Assembly: GCF_034321785.1 (NCBI RefSeq)
Contig: NZ_JAXLPB010000007.1
Coordinates: forward strand, 1-64,000
Direction of reading: 5' to 3'
Length of the DNA: 64,000 nt
DNA from: Fulvimarina uroteuthidis
GTDB lineage: Bacteria > Pseudomonadota > Alphaproteobacteria > Rhizobiales > Rhizobiaceae
A program made the translations under genes and the position numbers. Of this stretch, positions 59,773 to 64,000 are shown piece after piece. The notes below the pieces were generated by a model. That model saw only the letters and a list, made by a program, of their open reading frames with translations, did no database searches and was not told the DNA's origin. Within the stretch, counting starts at the first letter, position 1. Each line of letters starts with the position of its first letter.

Positions 59773-61828
59773 GGGCTCTGTCTTCGCCGCGGTTCTTTCG
59801 CTTGGGCTGATCGGCGCGGCGATCGGCGTGGTTCTGGCAACGATCTATCTGACGCTCACCGAGCCTGCTCTTCCCGTCGATGCCGATCCGACGTTCATCC
59901 TGCGCAACTATGCCTCGCTCCAAACTGCTCGGCCCGACGCCTTCATCGTCGCGAACCTGATCGTCGGGGTCTCGGCGGTCGCTGGCATCATGGTGAGTGC
60001 GCTCCTTGCCGGCGACGCCCTCACGAAATACGGGCGGACCCATTGGCAGACCCGACGTGAAATGAAGCGGAGCGGCTTCTTCGGTCCTCTCGGAACCGGC
60101 TTCGTTCTCGGCAAGACGAATTCGCGCTTTGGCCAGTCGCAGCTGATCACATCGACCCGCTTTCCGCACGCACTTCTCGTCGCGCCGACGGGCCGCGGCA
60201 AGACGGTCGGCTTCGTCATCCCGAACCTTCTCACCTTCAAGGGCAGCGCAGTCGTCCTTGACGTGAAGGGCGAGAATTTCGAAGCTACGGCCCGCCATCG
60301 AAAGGCGCAAGGCGATGAAGTCTTCCGCTTTGCGCCGACTGATTGGCGCTCCGGTCGCACCCATCGCTACAACCCGCTGAAGCGGATTTCCGAGATGGAG
60401 AACCCGCATCGCCAGCAGATGGAGCTGCAACTTCTCGCAACGCTCTTCCTCCAGGCCGACAGCGATCATGTCCGCGGGCTCCTGAAAGGCGGCATCGACA
60501 TCTTCGTCGCCGCCGGCCTCCTCGCCTTCGAGCGCGGCGTCCCGACCCTCGGCGAGATCTACAAGATCGCAGTCTCCGGCGGCGACAAGCAGAAGGAGTA
60601 CAATCTCCGGGCTCAGGAGGTGAAGAACCATGCCGCCAAGCAGATTTTCGTCCGCATGGCCTCCACAAACAACGACACGCTGACCTCGTACATCTCGCTT
60701 CTGATGACGTCGGGGCTTGATCAGTGGAGCAATCCGGCGATCGACGCCGCGACCGCCGTCTCCGACTTCGACTTCAGGGCGATCCGAAAGAGACCCTTCT
60801 CGGTCTACCTCGTCGTCGAGCCGCTGATGGTGAAGCCGCTCGCCTCGCTCATCCGGCTGTTCTTCTCCGATCTCATCGCCGCGCTCCAAGAGAACGAGCC
60901 GGGAAAGGACGAACCCTGGCCGGTGATGATCATGCTCGACGAGTTCAACCGGCTCGGGAAGATGCCGATCGTGACGGACTCGATCGAGACGCTTCGCTCC
61001 TACCGCGGCCATCTGGCGATCGTCACCCAGAGCATTCCGGCGCTCGACGAGATCTATGGCGAAAACACCCGTCGCGCGCTCCAGAGCAATGCGGGGGTGA
61101 AGCTCTACCTGACGCCGTCGGACGAGAAGACGATCGAGGAACTGACGAAGGCGGTCGGCACGACGACCAAGCGCGTCGTCACGAAGTCGCGCTCGATCGG
61201 CGCCAATCCGTTCAAGGGGCGAAGCGCGTCCGAACGCACCGAGGAGACCGCGCTCCTCACCGAGGACGATGCCAGGCGCATGCCGCTCGACGACATTGTC
61301 CTCGTCATCGACGCTCAGATGCCCATCCGGGCGAAGCGGGTGGAATATTTCAAGGACAGGCCGTTCAGGCAGATCCATGCCGCGCAAAGCGGCGAGTATC
61401 CGTTGTCGGAGGAGAATGCAGAGCCGCTTATCGAACACGAAGCGCAAAGTGAGAGCCGCGAAGACGGCGCCCTAATAGAAGCAGACAGCGGCGATGACGC
61501 GCCAACTCGTCTGATCCGACCGAAATCGCGATATCGAGCGAAAGGGCGGGCGCCTGAAACACAGCTATCAGCAAGGGCTTCCCTAGGAGGTGGCGGTTCG
61601 AGAGATTCCGCGATTGCCGATGCTTCCGACGACGTTCCACGTGTGCTTCGTGTTCCGAAGAGAAAGCGAGTTGGAATAATCGGCGACTCTCATGTGATCG
61701 AGGCCGGAAGCAGTCCACGACAGCTCGTTCGGACGCTCGTCGCGGAAAACGAGGACGATCGCGTTTCGCTCGAGCTGGCAACCAGCAGCCTGCAGGATCT
61801 TATGAACCGCGCGGATGCCGAAGTGTGA
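59765..61828 (+). CDS. traG: Type IV coupling protein (TraG/VirD4 family)
   Basis: The 687-aa inner-membrane ATPase pumps the relaxase-DNA complex to the transfer channel. Two N-terminal membrane helices (residues about 7-30 and 60-84) are followed by Walker A (VAPTGRGKTVG, 139-149), VVLDVKGENFEATA and Walker B (VMIMLDEFNRLGKM, about 390). IVTQSIPALDEIYGEN and RALQSNAGVKLYLTPSDEKTIEEL then follow, a typical VirD4 order. The last 120 residues are disordered and acidic. ATG 59765 overlaps the relaxase stop; an in-frame ATG at 59732 is also possible. No mating-pore (virB) genes are in the window. Confidence 0.93.
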   Translation: MGKGSVFAAVLSLGLIGAAIGVVLATIYLTLTEPALPVDADPTFILRNYASLQTARPDAFIVANLIVGVSAVAGIMVSALLAGDALTKYGRTHWQTRREMKRSGFFGPLGTGFVLGKTNSRFGQSQLITSTRFPHALLVAPTGRGKTVGFVIPNLLTFKGSAVVLDVKGENFEATARHRKAQGDEVFRFAPTDWRSGRTHRYNPLKRISEMENPHRQQMELQLLATLFLQADSDHVRGLLKGGIDIFVAAGLLAFERGVPTLGEIYKIAVSGGDKQKEYNLRAQEVKNHAAKQIFVRMASTNNDTLTSYISLLMTSGLDQWSNPAIDAATAVSDFDFRAIRKRPFSVYLVVEPLMVKPLASLIRLFFSDLIAALQENEPGKDEPWPVMIMLDEFNRLGKMPIVTDSIETLRSYRGHLAIVTQSIPALDEIYGENTRRALQSNAGVKLYLTPSDEKTIEELTKAVGTTTKRVVTKSRSIGANPFKGRSASERTEETALLTEDDARRMPLDDIVLVIDAQMPIRAKRVEYFKDRPFRQIHAAQSGEYPLSEENAEPLIEHEAQSESREDGALIEADSGDDAPTRLIRPKSRYRAKGRAPETQLSARASLGGGGSRDSAIADASDDVPRVLRVPKRKRVGIIGDSHVIEAGSSPRQLVRTLVAENEDDRVSLELATSSLQDLMNRADAEV

Positions 61829-62055
61829 TCGAGGCCCGTACAGAGACGGCAGCTCCGCGCCCATCTTGGACGTGCAGATTGTCATTACGCAGTCGCAAGA
61901 GCAGACATTTACGGAAGAAACGATTGATGACAGCAATCTTTTGTTCTTGCTCGATCACCTAATGGCGTTCACCCTCTCTAAGGGTTTCGTGACGAACTCA
62001 GGCCGCTCTCTGGACGCTGGATCAAAGCTATGTTTTTCGTGAGAACCTGACGAGG

Positions 62056-62670
62056 ATGGGACCAACACGGGTGCGTGACAAAAGGACGAACAACGAACGC
62101 GAGATCCGAACTGCGCTACGGGACCGCCACTTGCGTCATCATCGCGGCCGCGATGACGTTCTGGTAATAAACGAGTTGGGTTTAGCTCATGCTCGCAGTC
62201 GGATTGACCTTGCCGTCTTTAACGGACATCTGCACGGCTACGAAATCAAGAGCGCTGGCGACACGCTCGATCGCCTCCCGCGACAGCTTGCGACTTACGT
62301 GAATGCACTTCAAAAGCTCACGCTAGTTGTTGCCACTCGTCATCTCGACGCCGCAGCCGCGATCGCTCCGAATTGGTGTGGCCTGACAGAGATCGTTGAG
62401 GGTCCACGAGGCGGAATGACGTTCTACAGCCGTCGACGTGCGCGGTTGAATCCAAACCTTGATGCGTTCATGCTGGCGCACCTGCTTTGGCACCCTGAAG
62501 CTCAGGACTTGTTGCGTGCTAGGGGCGCCTCGAACGCCGAAGTGAACGCACCTCGGAAGGAACTGTACCGCGTGATCGCGGACGAAGTACCGGTTCAAGA
62601 ATTGGCATCGGCGATCAGAGCCGCTATGGCGTCGCGAACAGGGTGGAGAGGTCATCCGCCACGGTCGTGA
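62056..62670 (+). CDS. sce7726-family protein, PD-(D/E)xK nuclease-like
   Basis: The 204-aa protein shows the sce7726 pattern: an N-terminal REIRTAL helix, VINELGLAHARSRIDLAVFNGHLHGYEIKSAGDTLDRL and QLATYVNALQKLTLVV. Glu40, Asp51, Glu63-x-Lys65 and Gln77 match the active site of PD-(D/E)xK endonucleases, so it may cut DNA or RNA. Its 3' end overlaps the 3' end of the convergent Beta-family gene by 47 bp. It is placed with accessory, defence-like genes just after the transfer operon. Confidence 0.8.
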   Translation: MGPTRVRDKRTNNEREIRTALRDRHLRHHRGRDDVLVINELGLAHARSRIDLAVFNGHLHGYEIKSAGDTLDRLPRQLATYVNALQKLTLVVATRHLDAAAAIAPNWCGLTEIVEGPRGGMTFYSRRRARLNPNLDAFMLAHLLWHPEAQDLLRARGASNAEVNAPRKELYRVIADEVPVQELASAIRAAMASRTGWRGHPPRS

Positions 62671-63715
62671 TGTGATGGTTGATCGCGACATCCTTCCAGC
62701 GCGAGAGATTGCTTGGGCTCTCTGCCTTTACCGCACAATCAGCGATGTACTTGTCGCCGTAGGAGAAGCCCGCCCCGCGAAAGACAAAGGCTGGATCTTT
62801 GACCACCTCGGCGCAGTGGTCGTGCATTTGGGCAGGGTTATCCCGGAACGCGCCGCCCTTCCGTGTCGCCCAAGTCTCGGGCGTCGTGTAAACGATCTTA
62901 CCCGCCGCCTTTACCTTACGCATGTCCATCGCTGTAAACTCGGGGTGCACGATCGTGTGGTCTCCGTAGATTGGCCGCCGCATCGAAGCCGGCATTGCGA
63001 CAATCAGCTCTTTGAAGAACAACCAGTCGTGCCGCGGGATTTCGTCCGACCCCCTAGCGAGATGGGCGAAAGAATCTGGGATCGCCGTTCCCAAAAGGAC
63101 AAGGTTGCGGACCTCAAAGAGGTTACCCAAACGCTTCAGAGCGACCGTCAGGGCCGTCGCAAACACCTTGTAGGGCTCAAAATTGCGCGCGCGCAGGTCG
63201 ACAATCACGTCCAACTCGTCGAGGCCAATGGCAAGTCCAGCTGCGAAACTCACGATCGCCTTACGTGGGTTGCTGCTCATAAGGTCTTCGAGGCGGAGAA
63301 GGACGGCCGCGCCCTGACTATCCGCGGCTACAGCGCGTGCCGCTGCGTTCATGGTGTCAGAATCGACTTCTAGTGGTAGCGCAGGGATCGCGATGGCGCC
63401 CTTCGGGCGAAGCCCGTCTATCACGTAGTCGAGCGGGTGCGAGCCATCGTCCATCCGACCCTTTGCGATCTTCGCGTCCAGGGCGATCCAAGCCGGTCGC
63501 TTGCCCCACTTCGTGTCGAACCTTGCGATGAAGGGATGGACGTGCTCGTGGACGGACTTCTTGGGTTGCCAAAGCTCAAAGTCGAACTCGACGGGCGGGA
63601 TAGTGATAAGGGGCATCACGCGGTCCTTCACTGCGGACGACAGGCGGAAAAGAGCTTGGTATTCCCCCTGTCGCCATCTCAACGCGGGCACGTAGGTATC
63701 TTCAGACAAGTTCAT
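62624..63715 (-). CDS. Beta-family protein (phage T4 Beta-like)
   Basis: The 363-aa protein, read from ATG 63715 (MNLSEDTYVPALRWRQGEYQALFRLS), matches the Beta_protein family layout. It has the opening W-x-x-G-E-Y-x-A-L, the block VMPLITIPPVEFDFE, LDELDVIVDLRARNF and SRWKDVAINHHITTV near the C-terminus. The molecular role of this family is not well known. An in-frame start at 63724 also exists. It overlaps the ImmA-like gene upstream by about 14 bp and the sce7726 gene tail to tail. Confidence 0.8.
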   Translation of the reverse strand: MNLSEDTYVPALRWRQGEYQALFRLSSAVKDRVMPLITIPPVEFDFELWQPKKSVHEHVHPFIARFDTKWGKRPAWIALDAKIAKGRMDDGSHPLDYVIDGLRPKGAIAIPALPLEVDSDTMNAAARAVAADSQGAAVLLRLEDLMSSNPRKAIVSFAAGLAIGLDELDVIVDLRARNFEPYKVFATALTVALKRLGNLFEVRNLVLLGTAIPDSFAHLARGSDEIPRHDWLFFKELIVAMPASMRRPIYGDHTIVHPEFTAMDMRKVKAAGKIVYTTPETWATRKGGAFRDNPAQMHDHCAEVVKDPAFVFRGAGFSYGDKYIADCAVKAESPSNLSRWKDVAINHHITTVADDLSTLFATP

Positions 63716-64000
63716 CGCCGTCATCCTCGAATTGCGACGCGACCTGACCCTGCCCGATCAGCCCGTTGAGAATGGTGTAGTCGCCTCGCTCCTTGCGGAT
63801 GCGCCCGGCGATAATGCTGGCGTCGATCCCAAGGTTCTTGGCGTCTATCCGCACCGCCTCTTCGGACAGCGCGAAGCGCGATAAGCACTCGTCCCACTTC
63901 GCTTCGGGTATGAGACTATCAAGCGCGAACTCATCGGCTTCTCGCTCGACTTTATCGTTGCCCGACGTCTCCTCCTCGTCGAAGAAGTCATAGCGTAGCC
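63702..64000 (-). CDS. ImmA/IrrE-family protein, C-terminal part
   Basis: The frame is open at the window edge and reads LRYDFFDEEETSGNDKVEREADEFALDSLIPEAKW. The E-x-E-A-D-x-F-A-x-x-x-L-I-P pattern is what follows the HExxH zinc site in ImmA/IrrE metallopeptidases. About 60 more residues follow (GRIRKERGDYTILNGLIG) to a TGA at 63702. ImmA-type proteases cleave partner repressors, so it may switch the Beta/sce7726 module on. The HExxH motif itself lies outside the window. Confidence 0.7.
   Translation of the reverse strand, partial: LRYDFFDEEETSGNDKVEREADEFALDSLIPEAKWDECLSRFALSEEAVRIDAKNLGIDASIIAGRIRKERGDYTILNGLIGQGQVASQFEDDGDELV

Noticed and set aside
1..64000. CRISPR arrays, tRNA and rRNA genes
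   Set aside because: No regularly spaced identical repeats and no cloverleaf or rRNA-like conserved segments were seen on either strand.

Overview
The window looks like a large conjugative or mobilizable plasmid of an alphaproteobacterium, probably Hyphomicrobiales (rhizobial/Aurantimonadaceae-like). The grounds are the high-GC codon use, the ParA/ParB and very large plasmid ParB, strawberry-notch, Toprim and DUF2493 genes typical of rhizobial plasmids, VirC1/VirC2-like and MOBP relaxase genes, and an Omp25/31-type porin. The taxon is an inference from gene content only. No rRNA, tRNA or CRISPR was seen.

1-14.3 kb: the right end of an IS21 element has cut off a porin gene. It is followed by an envelope-stress region on the minus strand: cytochrome b561 (broken)-eptA-dgkA, a DedA-PAP2-LssY fusion, two COG4705 paralogues, a PepSY protein, a membrane nucleotidyl cyclase, a broken EamA carrier, and a phosphatase-response regulator-histidine kinase operon. 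Six of these transcription units, plus a degenerate seventh, carry the same 18-bp element (consensus on the coding strand xTTACxGAAxCxGTATAG, often a palindrome CTATAC-N6-GTATAG) about 70-93 bp before the start codon. This looks like one regulon run by the local two-component system, which also has the element in front of its own operon.

14.6-36.3 kb: a copper/oxidative metal region. It holds three multicopper oxidases, two c-type cytochromes (one broken), a cupredoxin, CusF, a TolC-type lipoprotein, a DUF305 protein, an L,D-transpeptidase and small secreted proteins. Embedded in it is an eight-gene operon for a complex I-like membrane arm (NuoA, H, J, K, L, M, N). The whole Fe-S/flavin arm is missing and is replaced by one His-rich protein that looks like a cysteine-less relic of NuoB/NuoD.

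36.3-42.6 kb: IS30, IS21, IS5 and integrase remnants surround a compact replicon: parA/parB-like genes, an iteron-like repeat, a ribbon-helix-helix gene, a possible antisense RNA and a possible rep gene.

42.8-61.8 kb: plasmid backbone. This comprises a large ParB-like protein, a 1513-aa methylase/strawberry-notch helicase, a Toprim protein, DUF2493, toxin-antitoxin genes, SSB, a virC-like pair, MobC, relaxase and the TraG/VirD4 coupling protein, with a degenerate repeat array (possible oriT) between the divergent virC and mob genes. 62-64 kb: a small accessory module of an sce7726-type nuclease-like protein, a Beta-family protein and an ImmA/IrrE protein that runs off the window.
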